Shown here piece after piece: positions 1 to 9,330 of a stretch of DNA of 64,000 nucleotides; the stretch's first letter is position 1; each line of letters starts with the position of its first letter. This stretch comes from Rikenellaceae bacterium. Its GTDB lineage: Bacteria > Bacteroidota > Bacteroidia > Bacteroidales > Rikenellaceae. The stretch lies in contig SUZR01000003.1 of NCBI GenBank assembly GCA_015059845.1, forward strand, positions 1 through 64,000, written 5' to 3'. The translations under genes were made by a program, and so were the position numbers. The notes beneath the pieces are model-generated. The model made no database searches and was not told where the DNA came from. It saw only the letters and a program-made list of their open reading frames with translations.

Positions 1-96
1 GTTATTTGAAGTTATGCAAAACGCAGAAGACCAAAACACTCTGTATATTGCTAATTCGTAACCCAATACATATTCAACTAAAAGGTCGTCATTCAT
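1..96 (-). CDS. possible 3'-truncated small CDS running off the left edge
   Basis: Reading leftwards from an ATG at 96 the frame stays open for 32 codons to the window edge. The peptide begins MNDDLLVEYVLG. A TATCTTTG promoter-like box lies about 38 bases upstream on the same strand (134-141), which supports a transcript going out of the window. The first dozen residues recall the start of FecR-type anti-sigma factors, but the following residues do not, so no function is assigned. It could also be chance. Confidence 0.3.
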   Translation of the reverse strand, partial: MNDDLLVEYVLGYELAIYRVFWSSAFCITSNN

Positions 97-133
97 TCTC
101 AATAATTTAGACCTTTTTCGTAACTTCCTACTG

Positions 134-141
134 CAAAGATA
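134..141 (-). promoter_or_regulatory. minus-strand -7 promoter box (TATCTTTG)
   Basis: CAAAGATA on the plus strand reads TATCTTTG on the minus strand and fits the Bacteroidetes -7 consensus TAnnTTTG. It points at the partial ORF leaving the left edge. No convincing -33 TTTG was fixed. Confidence 0.45.
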
Positions 142-205
142 TAGCGATTTTTTACCTTTGCAATATGTTTTCAATCACTATTTTTTATCGCATCATAAGC
201 TATCC

Positions 206-1171
206 TTATATTGTCTCCGCCTCCGATATAAGATGCTCCACATACTCCACGTCGGTGCAGTCCTTAGCCATAACCATCTTCTCACTATCGAGCAGATACA
301 ACGCCGGAATAGCCTTCAGGTCATACAGGCGGTCACGTGTAATCACGCCACCCTTATCATAGGCGTTAATCCACGATGCGGGATAGTCGCTCAGATGCTC
401 GCGCCAAGCAACCAAATCATTGTCGGGATAGATTACAAGCACCTTAAATTTACCACGCTCCGACAACTCATTAAGCAGAGGCGAAGCCATCAGCTGCTCA
501 CGTATCTCGCGGCACATAGGACATCCGGGATTACTAATAAATATAAGTAGATAGTCGGCCTTGATACTATGCATACGTGCCGAGCGCTCCGTGGCAAGCG
601 TATATACAAAATCATTTGCCTTATGTCCTACCCTATTCTGCATCGCAACCTTGAGGTCAAACTCATACGGCATACGCTCATACTCATCATAATATGGCGA
701 CTTCACCGCCTGCTCCAGAACGGGGATATACTTCTCGTCGTTACGCAGTGGTGAGTTGGGGTCGTGCAACACCATATCCGACAACATCATAAAATAGTCG
801 AACATCTTACGCGATGTAGATGCTCGCTGCATAAGGCGTGACATCGCACTATGCGCCAACGAGTCGGGCACATAACCCGCCGCGTATATTGCAAAGGCCG
901 TAGCCATATGCGAGGTATCAACCTCGGCAATAAAGAGCGTATCCGAGAAATCGAACTTATCCCAGTAGTGATCCACCATATAGGCACGATGCTCCTCAGG
1001 GTTAAGCGTAGAGGGTGGCAGAGCGGGGATAAATTTTCTTACGGGCTTAACCATTGCGCCCTGCTCGGTAGCTGTATCTTTAGATTTATCACCTCCTCCG
1101 GCCTGCTGCCGACAAGCTGTCGCGCCACAAAAGGCAGCAACAACCAAGATGGTAATAATTGCGTGTTTCAT
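206..1171 (-). CDS. thioredoxin-like lipoprotein (DUF5106-type)
   Basis: A 321-residue predicted lipoprotein. It has an N-terminal hydrophobic signal ending in a weak lipobox (GATAC, Cys about 20), then a long helical N-terminal region, then a thioredoxin-like C-terminal half. The CxxC motif CPMC sits near residue 216 after a predicted beta strand (YLLIFISNPG). This layout matches Bacteroidales thioredoxin-like proteins with a DUF5106-type N-terminal region, thought to act in periplasmic thiol chemistry. It follows the GH78 gene after 4 bases, so the two are probably cotranscribed, though no functional link is obvious. The ATG start gives a clean signal peptide. The fold call is fairly sure; the partner is unknown. 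Confidence 0.75.
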   Translation of the reverse strand: MKHAIITILVVAAFCGATACRQQAGGGDKSKDTATEQGAMVKPVRKFIPALPPSTLNPEEHRAYMVDHYWDKFDFSDTLFIAEVDTSHMATAFAIYAAGYVPDSLAHSAMSRLMQRASTSRKMFDYFMMLSDMVLHDPNSPLRNDEKYIPVLEQAVKSPYYDEYERMPYEFDLKVAMQNRVGHKANDFVYTLATERSARMHSIKADYLLIFISNPGCPMCREIREQLMASPLLNELSERGKFKVLVIYPDNDLVAWREHLSDYPASWINAYDKGGVITRDRLYDLKAIPALYLLDSEKMVMAKDCTDVEYVEHLISEAETI

Positions 1172-1175
1172 ATCT

Positions 1176-3875
1176 CTATATATTATATTTACTCTTCACT
1201 GCACGGGCATTCACCACAAAACGCAACGGTTTTCCGTTACCCTGAACGCGGTAGATGCCATCGGTATAAATCGTAGCCGTTGTATTTACGGGAATTGTCA
1301 CCTCCAATATAATACGGTTATGGCTGCGGCTGCGACTGCGATGCCACGCCGAGCTAATCACACCTCGCACCGACTTAAACGAAGCCTCTGCCCACTCCAT
1401 CTCCTCGGGGAAATGGGGACGAATGATTATATTCTCGAATCCGGGCTGCGACTCATCGTAGTTAATACCAGCCAAATCGCTCTGCATCCACGCTGCGATA
1501 TCACCAAAGAAGACGTGGTTAGCTGAGGAGTCGGCAAAATTATCGCGTATAGCCCACGTCTCAAGTGGCGTGGTAAATCCATTCTCTATCCAATTACCCC
1601 ACGACGGACGGCGTGTCTGCGTGGCAAGGCGATAAGCCGTCTCGACATAGCCATACTTCACAAGCATACGCAGAGCATATTTGCTTCCCAGCAGACCGAA
1701 ATCACAAATATAGCCTCCGCTGACAACGGCCTCGTTCAGGCGCGCAGCAACCAACTTCTCCATCTCCTCGGGCGCAATACCCAAAGCCAGCGGCAATGCT
1801 TGTGCCGTAATTTTTCCGATGGAGTATATACCCGTTGTGCGGTCTAAATATTTATTATTTATAAGCTCGCGCAGAACGATAGCTTTTGTCTCATACTTTG
1901 ACGAATCGGATCCCAACAGCTCGGCAAATCGTGCCATAAGCAGATTGTCGTAGTAGTAGAAGCAGGTAGTTGTAAAATCGGTAGGTGTTTGTGTCTTATA
2001 GTAGCACCAATCACCAATACCATACGTCACCGTACCCTCCTCATTCTCTCGCTGGGCCAGATATTGCAAATAACGCTCCGCAACGGGATATATCTTCTCG
2101 ATGGCTCGCTTGTCGCCATAATAGTTATACAACGCATTGGGGATAATAAACATTGCTGCATCCCACACGGGGCCAATCCAATCGTCATAACCCCACCCTG
2201 CACTTGGAATAATGCCCGAAATAGAGCCATCAGCACGCTGATTATCAATAAAATCGTCAATCCACTTCTCGTAGGCGAGGATTGCATCATAATTCGTCAA
2301 TGCGATATCAATACTTACGTGCGCATCGGCCGTCCAGCCATTCTTCTCGCGATGCGGGCAGTCGGTCGGAATACCATACAGATTGCTAAGATATGAACGA
2401 CGCACGGCACGCCACAATTTATTCATCATCTCGTTCGACGAGCGGAAATCACCCACCGACTCCACATCGGTATGCAGGAAGTGTGCCTTCAGGCTGTTAC
2501 GACTAAGCTCAATGGGCTTATCAGCACGCACCGTGACATACTGAAATCCGTTATAGTGGAATCGTGGAGTAAACTCCTCCAACGTATCTCCCTTTAGGAT
2601 AAACACATCCTGCTGGAACGAGGCATCGCCCACCTTCTCGGCGTAGATAGCAATATTACCCATCTCCACCGTGGAGTCCGCCTTCAGCAACTCGCCGTGC
2701 TCCATCTCGATACGTGTACCTGCCTCACCACGAACATTGAGCGTGCAGACGCCTGCCATATTCTCGGCAAACGTAAAGACATACTCCCTATCCGAAATCT
2801 GCTTCATTGCCGTAGGCTCCACCGTTTCGCTTGCACGGATTGGTGGCATCTGCTGCGCAACCAGCAGCGACGAGGGTGCAGCACACTCCACAGCCGCCGC
2901 AAAGGAGCTATCATCCACCTGCGCATCGTCCCAGCCCTCAACCTCGCAACGTGCGTCAATAATATCGCCTGCGTAGATTACATTACCGAGTACCTCGCCC
3001 GTAGCTGTTCGCCACGATGCATCCGACGCAACAACATCCTTGCCGCCATCCTTATACTCAATCTGCAACTCGCAAATCATACGGGGACGATTACGCCAGC
3101 GGGCATCCTCATAATCCCACACGCTCATACCCGTATATTCGTTGTAGAATCCATTGCCGAGCGTTGTGGTGATTACATTCGCACCCTCGCGGACAAGTTC
3201 TGTCACATCGTGAACGAGGTAGAGATTGCGCTTATCGTAATGCGTAAATGCGGGATTGAGCCAATCATCCGAAACGCGCTTGCCATTAATCTTCGCATCG
3301 TAATATCCTGCGGCACTGATATATAGTCTTGCCGAGGCGATATCTCCCTTCGCCATAAAACGTTTGCGGAACATCGGTGCGGGCTGATAATTCTTATCGT
3401 ACGAATCGGTAATCCAGCGCCCCTGCCACTTATGGTCGTGCAGTTTTGCCGTCGAAAACCACGCAACGGGAGAACATAAAATCTCTCGGCCCAAATTATT
3501 GTACACCCTCACCTGCCAGCAATATCTGCTCTCAGCCTTCAACCCATCTGTCGGCAACACCACATAGGGGCGTGAAGTACGCACGCGGCCACTTGCAGCA
3601 ACACACTGCGCAACATCTGACAGTGCCTGCTCCGACTCGGCCACGCGCACCTCAACGCTACGCTGAGTAAAGCCAGAGAGCGCATCATTGAGTTGATAGA
3701 CCCAGGTAAATCGAACCTGCTCGCCATCGATTGCAACAGGCTCCGCAGAGTACTCGCAACGCATATTCACAACCTCCATCTGCTCATACGAACGGCACGA
3801 GGCAAGCAGCAAGCAACATCCCAGGACGATGCTCGCAAGGCGTAAAATCGAATGGCAAAGGAATGAAATTCTCAT
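1176..3875 (-). CDS. alpha-L-rhamnosidase lipoprotein, GH78 family
   Basis: Predicted surface or periplasmic glycoside hydrolase that releases terminal alpha-L-rhamnose from plant or microbial glycans. I start it at the ATG at 3875 (899 residues), not at the ORF-track start 4037. The inner start gives a proper lipoprotein signal (LLLASC), and a TATATTTG promoter box at 3950-3957 lies inside the longer frame. The order is an N-terminal beta domain, a Bac_rhamnosid_N-like domain, an (alpha/alpha)6 barrel and a C-terminal beta domain. The GH78 motif appears as DCPHREKNGWTADA near residue 505; its acidic residues belong to the active site in this family. An AraC regulator lies just upstream on the same strand and may control it. 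No SusC/SusD pair is present, so this is not a full utilisation locus in view. Confidence 0.9.
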   Translation of the reverse strand: MRISFLCHSILRLASIVLGCCLLLASCRSYEQMEVVNMRCEYSAEPVAIDGEQVRFTWVYQLNDALSGFTQRSVEVRVAESEQALSDVAQCVAASGRVRTSRPYVVLPTDGLKAESRYCWQVRVYNNLGREILCSPVAWFSTAKLHDHKWQGRWITDSYDKNYQPAPMFRKRFMAKGDIASARLYISAAGYYDAKINGKRVSDDWLNPAFTHYDKRNLYLVHDVTELVREGANVITTTLGNGFYNEYTGMSVWDYEDARWRNRPRMICELQIEYKDGGKDVVASDASWRTATGEVLGNVIYAGDIIDARCEVEGWDDAQVDDSSFAAAVECAAPSSLLVAQQMPPIRASETVEPTAMKQISDREYVFTFAENMAGVCTLNVRGEAGTRIEMEHGELLKADSTVEMGNIAIYAEKVGDASFQQDVFILKGDTLEEFTPRFHYNGFQYVTVRADKPIELSRNSLKAHFLHTDVESVGDFRSSNEMMNKLWRAVRRSYLSNLYGIPTDCPHREKNGWTADAHVSIDIALTNYDAILAYEKWIDDFIDNQRADGSISGIIPSAGWGYDDWIGPVWDAAMFIIPNALYNYYGDKRAIEKIYPVAERYLQYLAQRENEEGTVTYGIGDWCYYKTQTPTDFTTTCFYYYDNLLMARFAELLGSDSSKYETKAIVLRELINNKYLDRTTGIYSIGKITAQALPLALGIAPEEMEKLVAARLNEAVVSGGYICDFGLLGSKYALRMLVKYGYVETAYRLATQTRRPSWGNWIENGFTTPLETWAIRDNFADSSANHVFFGDIAAWMQSDLAGINYDESQPGFENIIIRPHFPEEMEWAEASFKSVRGVISSAWHRSRSRSHNRIILEVTIPVNTTATIYTDGIYRVQGNGKPLRFVVNARAVKSKYNI

Positions 3876-3949
3876 ATATTCAGCTATTTCAAATTGTATG
3901 CATATTTTCCATCTGCGACAAAAGATATCAAATATGCGTTTGCACACTA

Positions 3950-3957
3950 CAAATATA
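3950..3957 (-). promoter_or_regulatory. -7 promoter box for the GH78 gene (TATATTTG)
   Basis: CAAATATA on the plus strand is TATATTTG on the minus strand, an exact TAnnTTTG match. It would give a leader of about 70 bases before the ATG at 3875 and argues against the longer ORF-track start. Confidence 0.55.
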
Positions 3958-4067
3958 GGCAAAAAGCACGTCTTGTAAAAGCTTTTTTCGCCTCCAATTT
4001 CATAAAAAAACGCATAAAAAAGGGTTATGCGAAACATAACCCCATATTATCCAAACAATAACCCGTT

Positions 4068-4973
4068 TTATCCCACTCTACGATACTCCTTGGGCGACAT
4101 ACCCACTCTGCGTTTGAAATATTTTCCGAAGAAGGTTTGCGACGGGAAACTCAGCTCATCGCTAATCTGCTGCACGGTCATATTGGTTGACTTAAGCAAA
4201 GCGCGTGCCTCCAGCACGACAGTACGCTCAATCCACTCGGCAGCCGACGAGCCCGTACACTCCTTCACCACACGCGAGAGATAGCGTGGCGTGATGCAGA
4301 GTATATCGGAGTAGAACTTAAGCTGTCGCTCCTTGCGGAAGTTCTCCTTAACAAGTCCCAAGAACTTCTTGGTAAGCACGTCGGCATTGGTGCGCGGCTT
4401 CTCCTCAGCACTATTCTCGCGTATGTGATGCGAGCTATAAAATACAGCCATCATCATATGCTGCACCACCTGCATACGGTATGGGTTATTCTTATCCTGC
4501 AAGCAACGACGAATACCATTGAGAATCATCTCTGCTGCGTGAGTAACATTATCTTCCTCAGAAAGATGCTCAATAGGGTCGTGGGAACCCAATCTCAAAG
4601 GCACAGAGCCGTTAATATACACAAGCAGATCCTCCAAAAAGCGCTTCGACATCAACACGATATGTGCATCAAAATCGGGGCTTATCTTGTTAATCTCGAC
4701 AATATGTCCGGGGGCTATTTTTACAATATTCAGCGGCTCGGAGAGTTCATACTCCTCCATATCAATCTTTATGGTAGCACTACCCGATGTATGCTGTACC
4801 ATCATATAAAAATCGAACTTATGCGGATTATTCATCGTCTCCACCTGAAAAGGCATATCGGCCAACAAATCGGGAATCACCTCCGAATAACGGAATATAG
4901 CCAGCTCGTTCTCAATGCTGTCCACATTACTAAAAGCCTCCAACTGAGGCAACCAATCAAAATATTGTATCAT
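4068..4973 (-). CDS. AraC family transcriptional regulator
   Basis: A DNA-binding regulator of 302 residues from the ATG at 4973; the ORF-track start at 5015 is a TTG. The N-terminal two thirds resemble the cupin-like effector-binding half of AraC proteins. The C-terminal region of about 100 residues holds the paired helix-turn-helix, with ITPRYLSRVVKECTG in the first and the family signature SFPSQTFFGKYFKRRVGMSP near the end. The gene lies on the same strand upstream of the GH78 rhamnosidase and divergent from the MATE exporter, so either could be its target. The ligand is unknown. Confidence 0.88.
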   Translation of the reverse strand: MIQYFDWLPQLEAFSNVDSIENELAIFRYSEVIPDLLADMPFQVETMNNPHKFDFYMMVQHTSGSATIKIDMEEYELSEPLNIVKIAPGHIVEINKISPDFDAHIVLMSKRFLEDLLVYINGSVPLRLGSHDPIEHLSEEDNVTHAAEMILNGIRRCLQDKNNPYRMQVVQHMMMAVFYSSHHIRENSAEEKPRTNADVLTKKFLGLVKENFRKERQLKFYSDILCITPRYLSRVVKECTGSSAAEWIERTVVLEARALLKSTNMTVQQISDELSFPSQTFFGKYFKRRVGMSPKEYRRVG

Positions 4974-5194
4974 TTTTACACTAAAAATATTGTTTTTCCA
5001 CTTATTCACCAGCAAAAGTAGTCAAAAAGTTGCATTTTGCAAGAATATGTGTACTTTTAGAACAATCACTCAAACATAAATTCTTGAAATAGCACTTTTA
5101 CACCACTGCACACTAAAAATTGTATTTCCACGTAACAATTTATTATATTAACGACGGTAACACAATAATAGTATTATATAGCGCGTATTTTTTG

Positions 5195-5202
5195 TATCTT
5201 TG
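5195..5202 (+). promoter_or_regulatory. -7 promoter box for the MATE gene (TATCTTTG)
   Basis: TATCTTTG fits TAnnTTTG exactly and ends only 8 bases before the ATG at 5211. If the box is centred at -7, the transcript would have a leader of about 5 bases, which is nearly leaderless. Confidence 0.6.
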
Positions 5203-5210
5203 TCGCAATT

Positions 5211-6608
5211 ATGAGATTATTTTCGACATATAGGAGTTTTTACAAGGAGAACCTGCAGCTGGCTTTCCCCGTCATACTGTCGCAAATCGGTCAGATTACC
5301 GTCCAGATGGCCGACACAGCTATGGTGGGTAACTACGGAGGCGACGACCCCACGCCGCTGGCAGCCGTATCCTTTGCCACAAATCTGTTTTATATCATAT
5401 TCATCACCTCACTCGGCCTAACCTTCGGCCTTACACCTCTCGTCGGTGAGCGTTTTGCACAGAAGCGTGACAGGCACGTGCGCGAGTTGTTGCAGAATGG
5501 ATTTTTGCTCTACTCGCTCATTGGTGTTATGGCTACGCTGGTTCTCATCGCATCGCGCGGAGTGTTTCCGATAATGGCTTCGCTGATGATGGGCGATGGT
5601 GGCGATGGCTCTATTTCGGGTGTGGTGGATATGGCTCTACCCTACTATGACACACTGATTTGGAGTATGTTCCCCGTAATGATATGGGGCACGATAAAGC
5701 AATTTCTCGAGGGTGTGGGCAACACGCGCGTGGCGATGGTTACAATCATCGTGGCAAATACGGTGAATATCCTGCTGAACTGGGTTTTTATCTTTGGCAA
5801 GTGCGGTTTTGAGCCTATGGGAGCTTTAGGAGCGGGTTATGCCACACTTATCTCGCGTATCCTGCAGTGCTTGATGATGGTTATATATTTCTTCCGCGCC
5901 AAGCGTTTCCGCATCTACACCGAGGGACTGCTCAAGCGCTCGATGATTAAGTTCCGCCGCATAGCCGAGATATTGAAGGTGGGAATACCCATCTCGTTCC
6001 ATATGTTTATGGAGGCGAGCGCCTTTGTCGTGGCCGGCATTATGGTTCTGGCGTTTGGTGCCGCTTCTGTTAGTGCCTACCAGATTGGTGTGAATATGAT
6101 GAACCTGACGTTTATGATTGTCATTGCCATCGGCTCCTCTACAACCATCCTCTGCTCGCACATCTACGGCAACAGGGACTTCTCTCGTCTGCGTCGCACC
6201 GTTTATGCAGCCTACCAGATGGGCCTGCTGTGGAATATCTCGGTAGCAACACTCTTCGTAGCGTTCAGATACCAGATTCCCACGCTCTTCACGACAAATG
6301 TGCAAACCATCGAGATTACGGCCGATATGCTGATTTTCATATCGTTATTCCAAGTATCCGACTGCTTGCAGGCCATCTCAATCAGTATTATGCGCGGTTT
6401 GCAGGATGTCAAAGTACTGATGCCCATTGTATTCGTATCGTATGTAGTGATAAATATCCCCGTTGCCTATCTGCTCGCCTTCGTGTGCGGTTTTAAGACA
6501 AACGGACTCATTATGGGCTTCATCGTAGGATTGTCGTGCTGTGCCGTGATGACCATACGACGAGTGAGAAAGAATATAAAGCGACTGGAAATGAGTGTCG
6601 AAAATTAA
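5211..6608 (+). CDS. MATE family efflux transporter
   Basis: An inner-membrane multidrug/toxin exporter of 465 residues, the usual length for MATE proteins, with about 12 predicted membrane helices. The N-terminal stretch FPVILSQIGQITVQMADTAM is the typical first helix of the NorM/DinF group, and the two six-helix halves repeat the pattern (second half around ISFHMFMEASAFVVAGIMV). Family members export cationic drugs or metabolites in exchange for Na+ or H+; the substrate cannot be read here. A promoter box sits immediately before the start. The gene is divergent from the AraC regulator and runs toward ricT, whose ATG lies 37 bases after its stop. Confidence 0.92.
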   Translation: MRLFSTYRSFYKENLQLAFPVILSQIGQITVQMADTAMVGNYGGDDPTPLAAVSFATNLFYIIFITSLGLTFGLTPLVGERFAQKRDRHVRELLQNGFLLYSLIGVMATLVLIASRGVFPIMASLMMGDGGDGSISGVVDMALPYYDTLIWSMFPVMIWGTIKQFLEGVGNTRVAMVTIIVANTVNILLNWVFIFGKCGFEPMGALGAGYATLISRILQCLMMVIYFFRAKRFRIYTEGLLKRSMIKFRRIAEILKVGIPISFHMFMEASAFVVAGIMVLAFGAASVSAYQIGVNMMNLTFMIVIAIGSSTTILCSHIYGNRDFSRLRRTVYAAYQMGLLWNISVATLFVAFRYQIPTLFTTNVQTIEITADMLIFISLFQVSDCLQAISISIMRGLQDVKVLMPIVFVSYVVINIPVAYLLAFVCGFKTNGLIMGFIVGLSCCAVMTIRRVRKNIKRLEMSVEN

Positions 6609-6645
6609 AAAAAAATTCATACCTTTACAAAAATTTTCACATACG

Positions 6646-8097
6646 ATGAGTTGTAACCATAATTGTACAAAAAAACATATACCCGAACCTGGTCGTGGAT
6701 TTACCGTTTGCGACTGCACAGCCGACCTGTGCGTAGAGCCCGTAGAGGGCTGCTATAAGTTGCACGAGACGCCCTGGCTGGAGGAGTATCCAGATAACAT
6801 TCCGACCGACATTTTCGAGGTTCGTTTCAAGAATACACGCCGCTCATACTATAAGAATGTCAACAATCTCCAGCTCAAGCGTGGCGATATCGTGGCTGTA
6901 GAGGCATCTCCGGGTCACGATATTGGTATTGTTTCGCTCACGGGCGATATGGTGGCCAAGCAGATACGCCGCACGGGATTCACGCCCTTCAATGGCGAGT
7001 ACAAGAAGATTTACCGCAAGGCTAAGCCCTACGATATTGAGCGTTGGCAGGAGGCTATCGCGCTGGAGCACGACACGATGATTCAGTCGCGCCAGATTGC
7101 TGCCGAGATGGGTCTGGATATGAAGATTGGCGACGTAGAGTATCAGGGCGATAAGATTAAGGCTATCTTCTACTATATTGCCGAGGGTCGTGTCGATTTC
7201 CGCGAGCTTATCAAGGTCTTCGCCGAGCGATTCCATATCCGCATCGAGATGAAGCAGATTGGTGCCCGTCAGGAGGCTGGTCGCATCGGAGGTATCGGAG
7301 CCTGCGGACGCGAGCTTTGTTGTGCATCGTGGGTGTCAAGTTTTTCGAGCGTAACGACCAACGCCGCCCGCGTGCAGGATATATCACTCAATCCGCAGAA
7401 GTTGGCAGGACAGTGCTCGAAGCTGAAGTGCTGCTTGATGTACGAGTATGACGTATATGCCGATGCACGACAGAAGTTACCCCGCGTGCGCGAGCCGCTA
7501 CAGGCAATGGATGGTGAGTATTATCTCGTAAAGACCGATATTCTGGGTCGCACGATGTCGTTCAGCAGCAGCAAGGATGCTATGGTTAACGTCGTGACTA
7601 TCCCCACATCGCGTGTCCGCGAGATTATCGCAGCCAACCGCGCTGGTCGCAAGGTAGAGTCTATCATCGACAAGGATAATATGCCCACCGTGGAGGAGCC
7701 TACATTCCGTACCGAGGAGGATAGCATCACACGCTTCGACAATCAGAACAAGCGCCGTCGCAATCGTAACCGCCGCGACAAGGATTCTCGTCAGCGCCAG
7801 CCTAAGGCAGTTGATGCAGCAGCTACACCTCAGGAGGGTGAGCAGCCGCAGGAGGAGCGCCGTCGTGACGACCGCAGACGTCAGCGTCCCAACCGTCAAA
7901 ATCGCCACACGAACGACAATCAGGAGAACAATGCTCAGCAGGCAGAGAGCAACAATGCTGAGCCTCGTGAGAGTCGTGAGCCACGCGAAAATAGAGAGCG
8001 TCGTGACCGCCGCCGTAATAACCGAGGCCGTGGCCGTGGCGAGTGGCATAAGCGCGAGGGTGAGAAGGGTGAAAATTCGGGAAATAACGAGCAATAG
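6646..8097 (+). CDS. ricT: PSP1 domain protein, RicT-like
   Basis: The start is the ATG at 6646 (483 residues), which gives the Cys-rich beginning MSCNHNC; the ORF-track start at 6595 lies in the MATE gene. The central PSP1 domain spans roughly residues 80-300 and carries conserved Cys residues (GACGRELCCASW, SKLKCCLMYEYD) that in Bacillus RicT help bind an Fe-S cluster in the RicA/F/T complex linked to RNase Y. Its role in Bacteroidota is less clear. The last 120 or so residues are a low-complexity tail rich in Arg, Asn, Glu and Gln (RRDRRRNNRGRGRGEWHK), probably disordered and RNA-binding; it creates long spurious ORFs in the other frames. The GldH-like gene begins two bases after its stop, the usual neighbour in this phylum. 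Confidence 0.85.
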   Translation: MSCNHNCTKKHIPEPGRGFTVCDCTADLCVEPVEGCYKLHETPWLEEYPDNIPTDIFEVRFKNTRRSYYKNVNNLQLKRGDIVAVEASPGHDIGIVSLTGDMVAKQIRRTGFTPFNGEYKKIYRKAKPYDIERWQEAIALEHDTMIQSRQIAAEMGLDMKIGDVEYQGDKIKAIFYYIAEGRVDFRELIKVFAERFHIRIEMKQIGARQEAGRIGGIGACGRELCCASWVSSFSSVTTNAARVQDISLNPQKLAGQCSKLKCCLMYEYDVYADARQKLPRVREPLQAMDGEYYLVKTDILGRTMSFSSSKDAMVNVVTIPTSRVREIIAANRAGRKVESIIDKDNMPTVEEPTFRTEEDSITRFDNQNKRRRNRNRRDKDSRQRQPKAVDAAATPQEGEQPQEERRRDDRRRQRPNRQNRHTNDNQENNAQQAESNNAEPRESREPRENRERRDRRRNNRGRGRGEWHKREGEKGENSGNNEQ

Positions 8098-8098
8098 G

Positions 8099-8542
8099 AT
8101 GCATACTCTCTGCAAAGCACTATTTTTGGCTATGGCGATATTGCTATTAACCCAATGTCGTATGGCCGAATGTAACGTCGTTATGGCTGATGTAGATATT
8201 GACGATTGGAGCGATGAGGCAACAATATCGTACATCAATCAGGAGGATGCAACCGATTATGACCTAAACATCACGCTACACGTTAACCGCCGTTTCAAGG
8301 CTCACGAGTTGGAGTTAGAGATTACCACAATGACTCCCGACTCACTGCGATACAGCGAGCGTGTAACGCTACCCGTAAACGTCACTTGGGATAATCCCTC
8401 CGTCGCTACGTGCGATGTAGAGCTACCCTATCGTCAAAATGTACATCTGCGCCGCAAGGGCGTTTATAATATGGTCATCACCCCGCAGCAGAGTGTCGTG
8501 GGCGTGGAGGCCGCAGGAGTAAACTTTCAAAAGAAGAGATAA
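8099..8542 (+). CDS. gldH: GldH-like lipoprotein
   Basis: A 147-residue lipoprotein from the ATG at 8099; the ORF track lists it only inside a longer frame starting at 7811. It has a signal peptide with lipobox LLTQC and a beta-rich domain with the pattern of GldH (YDLNITLHVNRRF, YNMVITPQQ). In Flavobacterium GldH is required for gliding, but many non-gliding gut Bacteroidales keep a homologue of unknown role in the envelope. It starts one base after the ricT stop and ends 2 bases before trmB, so the three are probably cotranscribed. The family call rests on pattern and the conserved PSP1-gldH adjacency. Confidence 0.75.
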   Translation: MHTLCKALFLAMAILLLTQCRMAECNVVMADVDIDDWSDEATISYINQEDATDYDLNITLHVNRRFKAHELELEITTMTPDSLRYSERVTLPVNVTWDNPSVATCDVELPYRQNVHLRRKGVYNMVITPQQSVVGVEAAGVNFQKKR

Positions 8543-8544
8543 CT

Positions 8545-9303
8545 ATGGGAAAAGATAAACTCAAACGATTTGCCGAGAACCTTACATTCGAGTGTATGGT
8601 ACAACCCGAGTTCGAGGATATTTTCCACAAGGACCACCCCTTGAAGGGTCGCTGGCACGAGGAGTTCTTCCACAACGACAACCCCATCATTCTGGAGCTG
8701 GGCTGTGGCAAGGGCGAATATACTATCGCACTGGCCGAGCGTAACCCCGATGCCAACTACATCGGCGTGGATATTAAGGGTGCGCGTATGTGGCGCGGAG
8801 CCAAGACCGCTACGGAGAACGGTATGAAGAACGTGGCATTCCTGCGTACTCGTATCGAGTTTATCAATTCGTTCTTTGCCGAGGGCGAGGTAGCCGAGAT
8901 TTGGATTACCTTCCCCGACCCGCAGCTCAAGACCCGCCGTGCAAAGAAACGCCTTACATCGCCTATCTTTTTGGAGTACTATGCGCAGTTCCTCGCGGCT
9001 GATGGTTGGATTAATCTCAAGACCGACTCACAGCACCTCTACGGCTATACTAACGAGGTAGTACGCCACTTCTCATTGCCGTGCGAGGCTTCGAACAACG
9101 ACATCTACGGTACGGGCTATGCCGATGCCGACCTCTCGGTCAAGACCGCCTATGAAACCAAGTTCCTGCAGCGCGGCCTGCCCATCACCTACACACGTTT
9201 CTCGCTGGCTGGTGGCCGCGAATTCCCAATGTTCGAGTGGGAGGAGGACGAAAAATTGGAGAAAGACAACGAGGAGGCTCGCATCGGAATAAGCAAGTGC
9301 TAA
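8545..9303 (+). CDS. trmB: tRNA (guanine-46-N7)-methyltransferase
   Basis: Makes m7G at position 46 in the variable loop of tRNAs using SAM. The 252-residue protein has the class I methyltransferase motif ILELGCGKGEYTIALAERNP near residue 50, the acidic loop GVDIKGARMW, and the TrmB signature EIWITFPDPQLKTRRAKKRL near residue 115. The C-terminal segment VKTAYETKFLQRG matches the family's conserved TxYE-type motif. The start codon follows the gldH stop by 2 bases. The length and all motifs are intact. Confidence 0.95.
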   Translation: MGKDKLKRFAENLTFECMVQPEFEDIFHKDHPLKGRWHEEFFHNDNPIILELGCGKGEYTIALAERNPDANYIGVDIKGARMWRGAKTATENGMKNVAFLRTRIEFINSFFAEGEVAEIWITFPDPQLKTRRAKKRLTSPIFLEYYAQFLAADGWINLKTDSQHLYGYTNEVVRHFSLPCEASNNDIYGTGYADADLSVKTAYETKFLQRGLPITYTRFSLAGGREFPMFEWEEDEKLEKDNEEARIGISKC

Positions 9304-9330
9304 ATATCTAAAAAACACAGATTATATCGT

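Noticed and set aside
1176-4037. ORF-track start at 4037 for the GH78 gene
   Set aside because: The extra 54 residues are not a signal peptide and cover a TATATTTG promoter box; the ATG at 3875 gives a clean lipoprotein signal.
7498-8238. 246-residue minus-strand ORF over the ricT 3' part
   Set aside because: It is a shadow of the Arg/Asn-rich tail of RicT; its product is Leu/Thr/Ile repetition with no domain or start signal.
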